Shown: piece after piece, positions 32,684 to 41,503 of the stretch
Numbering within the stretch: position 1 is the first letter of the stretch
Layout of the letters: every line of letters begins with the position of its first letter
Assembly (NCBI GenBank): GCA_015066095.1
Contig: SVPC01000007.1
Location: forward strand, 1 to 64,000
Reading direction: 5' to 3'
Length of the DNA stretch: 64,000 nt
Origin: Oscillospiraceae bacterium
GTDB lineage: Bacteria > Bacillota > Clostridia > Oscillospirales > Acutalibacteraceae
Notes under the pieces: model-generated
What the model saw: the letters and a program-made list of their open reading frames with translations, nothing else
Told to the model about the DNA's origin: nothing
Database searches by the model: none
Program-made: the position numbers and the translations under genes

Positions 32684-33813
32684 AAAAAATTTGTTATGTT
32701 ACAACACTCTCAATTTCTATATGTGCATTCTTTATCGAACAACTGAATTTTTTGAGTGAAAATGGTTTTTCTGTGACGGTAATTTGTTCTCCCGATGATA
32801 ATCTTAAAGGAAAATTAGGCAAAAACATTAAATTTATTCCGGTGAATATCCCTCGCGGAATTCACCCGTTAGGTATGATTAAAGCTATTTTAAATTTGCA
32901 AAAAATTTTTTCAAAAGAAAAATTTGATTTCGTTCAGTACTCTACACCTAACGCGGCATTTTGCTCTTCTATTGCTTCGCGTCTCGCTAAAATCGGTGTG
33001 CGCAATTATCACCTTATGGGTTTGAGATACTTAGGTGAAAAAGGGGCAAAAAGAAAGCTCTTGTTCTATATGGAAAAATTAGCATGTTCTCAATCTACAG
33101 CTATAGAATGCGTCAGCAAATCAAACCTTGACCTATCAATAAAAAGCGGTTTATTCCCGAAAGAAAAAGGTGCTGTTGTATTTAACGGAAGTAGCGGGGG
33201 GCTAAATTTACAAAAATACAATAAAAACTTTAGAACTGAATATCGCACAAATATAAGAAAAAAGTATAATCTTCCTCTTGATGCATTTGTTTTTGGATTT
33301 GTAGGGCGTATTACTCGGGATAAGGGCGTAAATGAAATTTTAGGTGCTTTCAAAACCTTTGAAAACACGTATCTTATGATGATAGGCAACGAAGAAGACA
33401 TAGCCGGTATTGATGGCGAACTTTATAAGTGGTCAAAAGAAACATCAAAGATTATTTATACAGGTCAAGTAGAAGACATTGAAAAATACTACTGTGCATT
33501 AGATGTTTTGTTGTTTCCCAGTTATCGCGAAGGGTTTGGAAATGTGGTTATAGAAGCTGCTGCTATGGGAACGCCTGCTATAATAAGCCGCATTCCCGGT
33601 CCAATAGATGCTGTCATAGAAAACAAAACCGCTTTGGTTGTTGATGTTAAAAATGAAACCCAACTAAAAGAAGCAATGAAAAAAATAATGCAAAATGAAT
33701 TATTTATCAGCATGTCGGATGAAGCATCAGATTTTGTACGTTCACGTTTTGACAGTAAACTTCTAAACGCAAAAATTTTAGAACGTAAAAATTTTCTTCT
33801 AAAAGGAAACTAA
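32680..33813 (+). CDS. Glycosyltransferase family 4 (PglA/CapM-like)
   Basis: A 377-residue GT-B enzyme. The donor-binding C-terminal half has FVGRITRDKGVNEIL near 208 and the EX7E-type SYREGFGNVVIEAAAMGTPAI near 286. Position right after the bacillosamine genes and resemblance to PglA-type transferases suggest that it adds the second sugar to the lipid-linked first sugar. Acts at the inner membrane face. Acceptor and donor are inferred, not seen. Confidence 0.85.
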   Translation: MKKICYVTTLSISICAFFIEQLNFLSENGFSVTVICSPDDNLKGKLGKNIKFIPVNIPRGIHPLGMIKAILNLQKIFSKEKFDFVQYSTPNAAFCSSIASRLAKIGVRNYHLMGLRYLGEKGAKRKLLFYMEKLACSQSTAIECVSKSNLDLSIKSGLFPKEKGAVVFNGSSGGLNLQKYNKNFRTEYRTNIRKKYNLPLDAFVFGFVGRITRDKGVNEILGAFKTFENTYLMMIGNEEDIAGIDGELYKWSKETSKIIYTGQVEDIEKYYCALDVLLFPSYREGFGNVVIEAAAMGTPAIISRIPGPIDAVIENKTALVVDVKNETQLKEAMKKIMQNELFISMSDEASDFVRSRFDSKLLNAKILERKNFLLKGN

Positions 33814-33814
33814 T

Positions 33815-34945
33815 ATGAAAAAAATCGCAATTATTAATCGCTCTAATTTTAAAAATTATGGTTCGGTTTTACAATGTTATGCTCTTTGCGAAACTGTTCG
33901 CTCACTTGGTATGGAAAGCGAACTTGTGTGGGTAAAAGGCAATTTAAGTCAAAATTATGATTTTCGGTTAAATAAAATTGTCAGTTCATTGTTTAAGTTA
34001 GCAACACATCCTTACCTTTTAAAATCAACCGTAAAAAATGTTGGTGATTTAAATTCGCGTGTCATAAACGAAAAGACTATTGAACTATTTAATGACTTTA
34101 CCCAAAATTATATCAATCAAAAGCTCTATACAATAAGTGGGTTAAAAAAGGCTTCGCGAAATGTTTATGACAAAATTATATGCGGAAGTGACCAAATATG
34201 GTGTTCCACTACACTCTATGTGGACCCTCTTATGTATTTGCGATTTGCACCTAAAAACAAACGCATTGCATATGCTCCCAGCATAGGCAGAGATTATATA
34301 CCAAAATACAATTCATACAAAATGAAGCGGTATATTTCTCAAATACCTTGTCTTTCGGTAAGGGAAAAGAAAGGCAAAGAGCTTATAAAAGAACTCACCG
34401 GTAGAAATGCCGCTTTAGTGTGTGACCCGACGCTTTTATTAAGCAAAAAACACTATAGAACAATGCAAAACAAGGTTGAAGGTGTTAACAATACTCTCGT
34501 TTGTTATTTTCTTGACACCCCTTCGGAAAAAACACAAAAGAAAATAGCAGACTTTGCTAAAAATAACGGAGATAGGATTGTATGTTTGGGCTGCCGCCTT
34601 ACATATCTTGAAAAGGTTTGCGATGTTGCATATCCCGAGTGTGGACCGAAGGAGTTCTTGTATGTAATTGACCACGCACAAAGAATTTTTACAGATTCTT
34701 ATCACGGAATGTTATTTTCATTAATATTTGAAAAAAATTTTCTTTCCATAGAACGCGAATATAGCGAATTTAACCAATCGTCAAGACAAAAAACAATTAT
34801 TGAAATGTTTGGGCTTAATGATTTGTACATTACAGAGAATGATGATATTCTCGAAAAGGAAATAGATTATAAATCGTTTTCCAAAGAAAAAGATGTTTTT
34901 ATACATGATTCTTTAAAGTTTTTAAAAGAGAGTATCACTGAATAA
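33815..34945 (+). CDS. Polysaccharide pyruvyltransferase family protein
   Basis: A 376-residue GT-B-like protein of the polysaccharide pyruvyl transferase family (CsaB/WcaK relatives). Signature segments are NYGSVLQCYAL near 14, ICGSDQIW near 122, SVREKKGKEL near 185, VCDPTLLL near 205 and TDSYHGMLFSLIFEKNFL near 297. It probably adds ketal pyruvate to a sugar of the repeat unit, with phosphoenolpyruvate as donor. One gene away is the ferredoxin/F420-hydrogenase-beta-like partner commonly found beside such genes. Confidence 0.85.
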   Translation: MKKIAIINRSNFKNYGSVLQCYALCETVRSLGMESELVWVKGNLSQNYDFRLNKIVSSLFKLATHPYLLKSTVKNVGDLNSRVINEKTIELFNDFTQNYINQKLYTISGLKKASRNVYDKIICGSDQIWCSTTLYVDPLMYLRFAPKNKRIAYAPSIGRDYIPKYNSYKMKRYISQIPCLSVREKKGKELIKELTGRNAALVCDPTLLLSKKHYRTMQNKVEGVNNTLVCYFLDTPSEKTQKKIADFAKNNGDRIVCLGCRLTYLEKVCDVAYPECGPKEFLYVIDHAQRIFTDSYHGMLFSLIFEKNFLSIEREYSEFNQSSRQKTIIEMFGLNDLYITENDDILEKEIDYKSFSKEKDVFIHDSLKFLKESITE

Positions 34946-34966
34946 AACATAAAAAGGAGAACACTT

Positions 34967-35803
34967 ATGAGCGAACGCAAATTAGAAGTTCTTATGAGCG
35001 CAATGCACCAAAGCGATTTTTCGCTTGCTTATAAAAGCAACATTCAAAGCGACCTTCTCATAATAAATCAATGTGACAAAGACGGCTATGACGAAATCGA
35101 AGAGAATGGCTATCTCTGGCGTATGATTTCCACCACCGAACGCGGCGTTTCTAAAAGTCGCAATATGGCAATAAATAATGCTAAAGGCGATATTTGTTTG
35201 TTATGTGACGATGATGAAACTTTTTTTGATGGATATAAAGAAGGAATTTTATCAGCATATGAAGAAATTGGTGATGCCGATGCAGTAGTGTTTAATCTAA
35301 AAAGAATAAATTACACCATGAAAAAAACCTACTATAAAATATCTTCTATTCGCCTGGCTCCAAAATATCGTGGTTATTCCAGTCAGATGCTTAGCTTTCG
35401 TTTAAATAAGATTCTCGAAAATAACATCCTTATGAATGAGACTTTTGGTTCTGGCACACAATGGGGCGGTGGAGAAGAAATTTTATTTGAACAAGAGATA
35501 AAAGAAAAAGGCTTAAAGCTGTACGAACATCCATTCACAATTTCTACTATTGATTATTCAAATGGGAGTGCATGGTTTAATGGTTACAACGAAAAATATT
35601 TTTATAATTTAGGGGCATTTATAGGCTTCCAATTTAAGAATAAATTTATTCTTCGTCAGCTTAGAATGTTGCTATCATGCTATCGTGTAAGGTATGAAAA
35701 AGAGCTTTCCTTCATGCAAAAAATGAAATGGATGCGAATCGGAATGAAACAATTTAAAAAAGGTCTCCCCTATGCTGAATATAAGAAAGGAAACAGCAAA
35801 TGA
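34967..35803 (+). CDS. Glycosyltransferase family 2 (GT-A)
   Basis: 278 residues. A divergent GT-A fold: the first strand is short, then TERGVSKSRNMAINNAKGDICLLCDDDETF, where CDDDE near 76 is the metal-binding DxD region. The C-terminal half contains TFGSGTQWGGGEEILFEQEI, typical of family 2 enzymes with an ED-type catalytic base. Donor and acceptor are unknown. The stop overlaps the next gene (ATGA). Confidence 0.8.
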   Translation: MSERKLEVLMSAMHQSDFSLAYKSNIQSDLLIINQCDKDGYDEIEENGYLWRMISTTERGVSKSRNMAINNAKGDICLLCDDDETFFDGYKEGILSAYEEIGDADAVVFNLKRINYTMKKTYYKISSIRLAPKYRGYSSQMLSFRLNKILENNILMNETFGSGTQWGGGEEILFEQEIKEKGLKLYEHPFTISTIDYSNGSAWFNGYNEKYFYNLGAFIGFQFKNKFILRQLRMLLSCYRVRYEKELSFMQKMKWMRIGMKQFKKGLPYAEYKKGNSK

Positions 35804-36984
35804 CAAATACTTTGCCGGAGAAAAATTTTTGTTGCGGTTGTTCTGTTTGCAGTAATGTTTGTCCAAAAGATGCTATTACTATGGAATACGATGATGAAGG
35901 TTTTTTATATCCTAATGTGATTGAAAATAAGTGCATTGATTGCGGTCTGTGCGCAAAAATATGCCCAAACAATCACGCTCCCGATTTAAACAACCCATTT
36001 TTAAAGGTGTACGGCGGTTATTCACAAGACTCTGAGATTATGGAAAACTGCACTTCGGGCGGATTCATAACAGAGTTGTCTAAACTTGTGATTCATTACG
36101 GTGGTATTGTAGCCGGTGTGCGTTATACAAGTGATTATATAAAATCAGAGTATGATATAGCAACTACACCTGAAGAATTAAAAGCCTTTATGGGCTCAAA
36201 ATATGTTCAATCAGAAAAAAACGATATCTATATCCATGTTAAAAACCATCTTGAATTTTCTGAAAAACCGGTTCTTTTTGTGGGTTGTCCCTGCGATGTG
36301 TATGGGCTCAAACGCTTTTTAAATAAAGACTATCAAAACCTTATAACCTGTGAGCTTGTTTGCATGGGTGTTACATCTTATAAAATTGCCGAAGATTACA
36401 AAAAATATACCCAGAAGAAAAACCGCTCTGCGCTCGTGTATATAAACGCCAGAAGCAAAAAGAATGGCTGGTATGTTCCTCATTTAGAGGAAGTGTTTGA
36501 AAACGGCAAAACAAAGTTATCTACACTGTATGGGACTATGTATGGTTACGGTTCACAGGTTTATAATCGTCCAAGCTGTTTTAACTGCTATTATCGTGGC
36601 GAGAATGGTGTTGGCGATTTCAGAGTGGGCGATTTTTGGGGCATTAAACCAACCGATGAATTTTGGAATCCAAATGGTGTCTCTTGCATTTTCGTTCGTA
36701 CAAAAAAAGGAATGGAATATGCAAAAAAATTATCAAAACACAATTTTTCTATTTTTGAAACTACATATGATTATGCAACAAAGAATAATATGAGTTCAAG
36801 AATAAATAAATCGGAAAAATATGTATTATTAAGAAAAAAATTTGCAGAAATTTATAAAAAGCAAGGTCTTATTAAGGCCTGTAAAAAAACCGAAAATTTT
36901 AGTTTCAAAATCAAAAGATTTATGCCCGATTTTATGAAAGTTTGGGCTAAAAAAACATACCACTATTTTAAGGACAAGAGTTAA
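35800..36984 (+). CDS. Ferredoxin / F420 hydrogenase beta-subunit-like protein
   Basis: 394 residues. The N-terminus has two 4Fe-4S clusters (CCGCSVCSNVC at 11-21; CIDCGLCAKIC at 45-55). It is followed by the coenzyme F420 hydrogenase/dehydrogenase beta-subunit N- and C-terminal domains (GGFITELSKLVI, VGCPCDVYGLKRF, RPSCFNCYYRG). Such proteins recur beside polysaccharide pyruvyltransferases in surface glycan loci. Their redox role is not established. It is probably a flavin-dependent reductase acting on a sugar or on a nucleotide-linked precursor. Confidence 0.85.
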   Translation: MTNTLPEKNFCCGCSVCSNVCPKDAITMEYDDEGFLYPNVIENKCIDCGLCAKICPNNHAPDLNNPFLKVYGGYSQDSEIMENCTSGGFITELSKLVIHYGGIVAGVRYTSDYIKSEYDIATTPEELKAFMGSKYVQSEKNDIYIHVKNHLEFSEKPVLFVGCPCDVYGLKRFLNKDYQNLITCELVCMGVTSYKIAEDYKKYTQKKNRSALVYINARSKKNGWYVPHLEEVFENGKTKLSTLYGTMYGYGSQVYNRPSCFNCYYRGENGVGDFRVGDFWGIKPTDEFWNPNGVSCIFVRTKKGMEYAKKLSKHNFSIFETTYDYATKNNMSSRINKSEKYVLLRKKFAEIYKKQGLIKACKKTENFSFKIKRFMPDFMKVWAKKTYHYFKDKS

Positions 36985-36991
36985 AAAAGAT

Positions 36992-38296
36992 ATGCGTATT
37001 TTATTACTTACAAGTGAAGTGTGGAACGACGAACTCTTCCCCAACAATAATATGAGTAACTGGTTTTCCGGCTTTAAAGATGTAGAAGTTGCTAACATTT
37101 ATTCTTCGCCGGGCACACCACTAAACAAATGTTGCAAAAAATATTTTCAGTTTACCGAGAAAATGATGGTGAAGAGTATTTTTGGTAAATACAAAGCGGG
37201 TAAAAAGGTTGTGTTTGACGATTTTCCCCATACATATTCCGAACTTGACAAAACCGAGAGATTAAGTCGCAAAGAGAACAAAATGTATGCCGTTTTGCGA
37301 AGCTTTTCATCAGAAGCCGTAAGATTATTACGTGATATACTATGGAGTTTAGGAAGATTTAACTATTGCGAATTAAAATCTTTTATCGACGAATTCAATC
37401 CCGATGTGATATTCACCCAAAGAAAAGCGTCAATAAAAATGTGTCGTATAGAGCGCTTGGTTTTATCTCTTTGTGATGCTCCCATGGTGGCTTATACCGG
37501 CGATGACGAATATTCGCTTAAACAATTCTCACTATCTCCCATTTTTTGGATGCGACTTTTTTGGTTAAGGAAAAAATTGAGAAAAAACATCCCAAATTAC
37601 AAGATTTTTTACTCTCAATCAAAAGAACAAATGAAAAAATTTCAAGAAGAGTTTAACAGCAACACAAAGTTTTTGGTTAAATGTGGAGATTTTTTAAAGA
37701 GTAATGTGCACACTTCGGTGGGCAAACCAATAAATCTGGTATATGCCGGAAAATTATATTGCAATCGATGGAAAACCCTTTCCATGTTAGCAGATTGTAT
37801 TCGCGAAGTGAACAAAGACGGTATTAAGTTTGTTTTGAACATTTATACAAAAGACCATGTCACCAAAAAACAAAAAATGCGATTATCCGACGGGGTAAAT
37901 TCTTTCATAAGGGAGCCTGTTTCCGCTTCCGAACTAAAAAAAGTATTCGAGAAAGCGGATATTGCCTTGCATGTTGAAGGATTTGATTTAAAAAACAAAC
38001 TTCTTGTTAAATATTCATTTTCTACCAAAATTATGGAATGTCTTTCAAGCGGATGTGCGGTAATGGCAATTTGCGATGAAAATCAAGCAGGATATATCTA
38101 TTTAAAGGAAGAAAACGCCGCGTTTGTAGCAACCGACAAACAAGGAGTCATCGATATTTTAACCAAAGTATCAAATTCTCCTGATTTAATCGTTAAATTT
38201 TCAAACTCCGCCTTTGAATGCGGAGTCCGTAATCACCAACGAGATTGCATACAAAAAAAATTGTTAGAAGATTTTTCTGATATATCAAATAATTAA
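36992..38296 (+). CDS. Glycosyltransferase, GT-B fold
   Basis: 434 residues, GT4-like. The N-terminal half is divergent (LLLTSEVWNDELF, FNPDVIFTQRK). The C-terminal half has LVYAGKLYCNRWKTLSMLADCI near 247 and STKIMECLSSGCAVMAI near 346, which correspond to the donor-nucleotide site of family 4. Substrates are unknown. Its codon use is like its AT-rich neighbours. Confidence 0.75.
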   Translation: MRILLLTSEVWNDELFPNNNMSNWFSGFKDVEVANIYSSPGTPLNKCCKKYFQFTEKMMVKSIFGKYKAGKKVVFDDFPHTYSELDKTERLSRKENKMYAVLRSFSSEAVRLLRDILWSLGRFNYCELKSFIDEFNPDVIFTQRKASIKMCRIERLVLSLCDAPMVAYTGDDEYSLKQFSLSPIFWMRLFWLRKKLRKNIPNYKIFYSQSKEQMKKFQEEFNSNTKFLVKCGDFLKSNVHTSVGKPINLVYAGKLYCNRWKTLSMLADCIREVNKDGIKFVLNIYTKDHVTKKQKMRLSDGVNSFIREPVSASELKKVFEKADIALHVEGFDLKNKLLVKYSFSTKIMECLSSGCAVMAICDENQAGYIYLKEENAAFVATDKQGVIDILTKVSNSPDLIVKFSNSAFECGVRNHQRDCIQKKLLEDFSDISNN

Positions 38297-38330
38297 ATAC
38301 CATTAAGATGATAAAAAATAGGAGTTACGA

Positions 38331-39392
38331 ATGGTTATATATGGCACACTAATTGCAATAATCTTGCTTAGTAAATTTTTGTTAGACAGCAAAAAATTTT
38401 CTAAATTGCAATATTGTATTCTAATTGGCGTTGCGTTCACACTAGTCACCGGGCTTAGAGGAGTGGATGTCGGCGCCGATACAACAGTATATTATTTGGG
38501 ATACGAATCTTTAAAAAGAATAGATATGTTTTCACAGTTGTACGCAACTCATGAAAGTGATTTTGCATATTATCTTTTTACATGGGTTTTAGGAAAGCTT
38601 GGCGCTCCATTTTGGGTTGTCACGCTTTCGGTAAGTGCTCTCTTTTATTATTCTGTATCAAAAATTATCTATAAATTTTCGGAAGATGTTAGTCTTAGTT
38701 ATCTCTTACTAATGGCGTTTAACTTTTTCCAATTTTCAATGACAGGTATTAGACAGACCGTTGCTTTTTCATTTGTTCTCTTGGTCCTATACGATGTTTA
38801 TAATAAAAAATTCAAATTTACAAAAACAATTATATTGATTTTATTGGGTTCGTGGTTCCATTTTTCTTGTTTGATTTCCCTACTAATCATTCCAATAGCG
38901 TTATCAAAAAAGACTTCAACACCAATGAAATTGATAATAACTATTTTTGCTCTCGCTTTAGGTTTTTTGTTCCGCTCATCTTTAACAGATATTATTTTGC
39001 AAATTTCAGAAGATACTCGATTTAATGAGTTTACAGCTGAAAATTCGGGTGGCGGAATTACAACATATCTTGTTTATTTTGGGTTATACATTTTAGGATT
39101 ATTCTACTACAATAAATATTGTGCAAATTTTCAAAAAGGGCAAATTGATTTTAAAATATTGTTTTTAGGCATTCTGTTTTTAGGTTTAGTTCCGGTTCAA
39201 TCAATAATGTTCCGATTAGCATGGTATTTTTCAATAATATTAATTATTTACTTGCCAAGGTTATTAAATACAATGAATATAAAAGAACAAGTATTTGTAC
39301 AACCTATGGTTTATGCCGCTGTTTTATATATGTATTTCTTCATCACTAAAAGTAGCGCTGCAGTTTTGCCATATTCATTTTTTTGGAATTAG
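38331..39392 (+). CDS. EpsG-family polysaccharide polymerase (Wzy type)
   Basis: A 353-residue membrane protein with about ten helices. The EpsG signature is visible: TGLRGVDVGADTTVYY near 42, MTGIRQTVAFSFVLL near 136 and SWFHFSCLISLL near 178. These proteins polymerise lipid-linked repeat units on the outer face of the membrane. Its presence implies a Wzy-type route, but no Wzx flippase is encoded in this locus. Instead an ABC exporter follows 1.2 kb downstream. Confidence 0.85.
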   Translation: MVIYGTLIAIILLSKFLLDSKKFSKLQYCILIGVAFTLVTGLRGVDVGADTTVYYLGYESLKRIDMFSQLYATHESDFAYYLFTWVLGKLGAPFWVVTLSVSALFYYSVSKIIYKFSEDVSLSYLLLMAFNFFQFSMTGIRQTVAFSFVLLVLYDVYNKKFKFTKTIILILLGSWFHFSCLISLLIIPIALSKKTSTPMKLIITIFALALGFLFRSSLTDIILQISEDTRFNEFTAENSGGGITTYLVYFGLYILGLFYYNKYCANFQKGQIDFKILFLGILFLGLVPVQSIMFRLAWYFSIILIIYLPRLLNTMNIKEQVFVQPMVYAAVLYMYFFITKSSAAVLPYSFFWN

Positions 39393-39406
39393 TTAAAGGT
39401 GAAATA

Positions 39407-40630
39407 ATGAAAGTTTTACAAATCAATGCCGTATATGGAAATAAGAGCACAGGAATTATCGTCAAAGATATTGAAAATATGCTTAAAAATTATGGCCAAG
39501 AGGTACATATAGCATGTATGGAATATGATGAAAAAAATGAAAATGTTTTTATTTTTAATAATAAAACAGAACAGAAATTCCATGCGTTAATGACCCGTTT
39601 AATTGGCAAGCAAGGGTTTTGGAGTTTCTTTGAAACCAAAAAGTTTATTAAAAAAATAAAACAAATTAATCCTGACATTATACATCTTCATAATTTACAC
39701 AGCAATTTTATAAATCTTCCCATTTTATTGAAATATTGTGCAAGGAATAAAAAGAATGTGATTTTAACACTTCATGATTCTTGGTTTTTTACGGGCAAAT
39801 GTTATCATTTTCAAGATGTCGGTTGTATGAAATGGGAAACCCAATGCAAAAAATGTCCTAAACGAAACTTAGAGATTCCGAGTGTGCTTTGCGATAGCAG
39901 TCGTGTTGTTTTTAGTTTAAAAAAGAAACTATTTTCTCAAATTGAAAATTTACATATTGTGGGTTGCAGTAATTGGATTGCTGAAAACGCAAAACTGTCC
40001 CCTATATTTGAAAATAAAGAGTTTTCCACCATATATAACGGTGTTGACACAAAAATTTTTTCTCCTAAAAATTCTAAAGAAGATTATGATAAGAACAAAA
40101 AATTTAGAATTTTAGTGATGGCAAACAAATGGTTTTTGCCGGAAAATAAAATAATAAGAGAGCAACTATGCAAAAGGCTTGACGAATCATTTGAAATAAT
40201 TGTTGTCGGTTGTTCAAACAATCAAATTGAACTTAACGAAGATAATAAAGTCATTAAACTGGGGTATGTTTCAGAGCGAAATAAACTCGCAAGTTTATAT
40301 AGTTCTGCCGATGTTTTCCTTAATTTAACTTTTGTTGATACACTCCCTACAGTAAATATGGAATCAATATGTTGCGGCACACCGGTAATCACATATAATT
40401 CCGGCGGCAGCCCCGAACTTGTTGTAGAGGGAAAGACCGGATATGTTGTTAATCAATTAGATTTGGAAGGTATTATCTCTTCAATATTATCTGTAAAAAA
40501 TGGTAAAATCGACCGTGAAAATTGCGCAAAAATAGGCAAGCAATTTTTCGACAAAGAAAATAATTATAAAAAATATTTTGAATTATATAGTCAGGTTTTG
40601 AAAAATTCCACAACTAAACGAAAGGATTAA
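39407..40630 (+). CDS. Glycosyltransferase family 4
   Basis: 407 residues, GT-B. N-terminal MKVLQINAVYGNKSTGIIVKD and IIHLHNLHSNF near 96 are typical of WcaC-like family 4 enzymes. The C-terminal half has IYNGVDTKIFSPK near 208 and NMESICCGTPVITYNSGGSPELV near 318. A Cys-rich segment (CMKWETQCKKCP near 143) occurs in several members. The start is set at ATG 39407 with an AAAGGTG site. The frame is open eight codons further upstream but overlaps epsG. Confidence 0.85.
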   Translation: MKVLQINAVYGNKSTGIIVKDIENMLKNYGQEVHIACMEYDEKNENVFIFNNKTEQKFHALMTRLIGKQGFWSFFETKKFIKKIKQINPDIIHLHNLHSNFINLPILLKYCARNKKNVILTLHDSWFFTGKCYHFQDVGCMKWETQCKKCPKRNLEIPSVLCDSSRVVFSLKKKLFSQIENLHIVGCSNWIAENAKLSPIFENKEFSTIYNGVDTKIFSPKNSKEDYDKNKKFRILVMANKWFLPENKIIREQLCKRLDESFEIIVVGCSNNQIELNEDNKVIKLGYVSERNKLASLYSSADVFLNLTFVDTLPTVNMESICCGTPVITYNSGGSPELVVEGKTGYVVNQLDLEGIISSILSVKNGKIDRENCAKIGKQFFDKENNYKKYFELYSQVLKNSTTKRKD

Positions 40631-40633
40631 AAG

Positions 40634-41491
40634 ATGAATAAAGAATTTCAAACTGTTTTAAAAAGTAAAAATGGTTGGTTTGATTTGAATATAAAAGAGC
40701 TATTCAAATACAAAGATTTAATCTATTTATTTGTAAAGAGAGACTTCATTTCTCTTTACAAACAGACCGTTTTGGGGCCGCTATGGGCAATAATACAACC
40801 ATTGCTTACCACTGTTGTTTATACTTTGATTTTTGGCAATGTGGCAGATTTAGCCGCTCCGGGCGTACCATCATTTTTATTTTATCTTTCCGGAACAATT
40901 TGTTGGACATATTTTTCAACATCAATTACTAATACTGCAAACACTTTTGTTAACAACAGTTCAATTCTCGGTAAGGTTTATTTCCCAAGATTAGTAATGC
41001 CGATATCTACCGTGATTTCCGGTTTAATAACAATGGCAATTCAATACGTATTTTTAATTGGATTTTTAGTATATTACATGATTTCAGGTGTTCCTATTGA
41101 AATAAATCTATATGTCTTATTTACACCATTACTTATTTTACAATTATCCGTTTTAAGTCTTGGTTGCGGTGTGGTTATATCCGCATTAACCACAAAATAC
41201 CGTGATTTAAAAATGCTTGTATCTTTTGGTTTACAATTATGGATGTACGCCGCTCCCGTAGCATACGATATGTTTAAATTAGAAATTTTCGCCCCCGGCG
41301 GTGCACTGCATAATCTTTATATGCTTAACCCTGTTACTCCAATTATCAATATATTCAGATATGGTTATTTAGGAATAGGCGTTATTGAATGGGATTTTTA
41401 TTTAATCAGCTGGGCAACTTCTATTCTTTTATTGTTAGCAGGCATTGTACTTTTCAGTAGAGTTGAAAAAACCTTTATGGATACTATTTGA
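40634..41491 (+). CDS. wzm: Polysaccharide ABC exporter permease (Wzm type)
   Basis: A 285-residue ABC-2 type permease with six membrane helices. The N-terminal amphipathic gate (LFKYKDLIYLFVKRDFISLYKQTVLGPLWAIIQP) is characteristic of Wzm/TagG exporters that move lipid-linked glycans across the membrane. Next gene is its ATPase. Only 4 bp separate it from the preceding glycosyltransferase. Confidence 0.93.
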   Translation: MNKEFQTVLKSKNGWFDLNIKELFKYKDLIYLFVKRDFISLYKQTVLGPLWAIIQPLLTTVVYTLIFGNVADLAAPGVPSFLFYLSGTICWTYFSTSITNTANTFVNNSSILGKVYFPRLVMPISTVISGLITMAIQYVFLIGFLVYYMISGVPIEINLYVLFTPLLILQLSVLSLGCGVVISALTTKYRDLKMLVSFGLQLWMYAAPVAYDMFKLEIFAPGGALHNLYMLNPVTPIINIFRYGYLGIGVIEWDFYLISWATSILLLLAGIVLFSRVEKTFMDTI

Positions 41492-41503
41492 GGTAAAGCA
41501 ATT

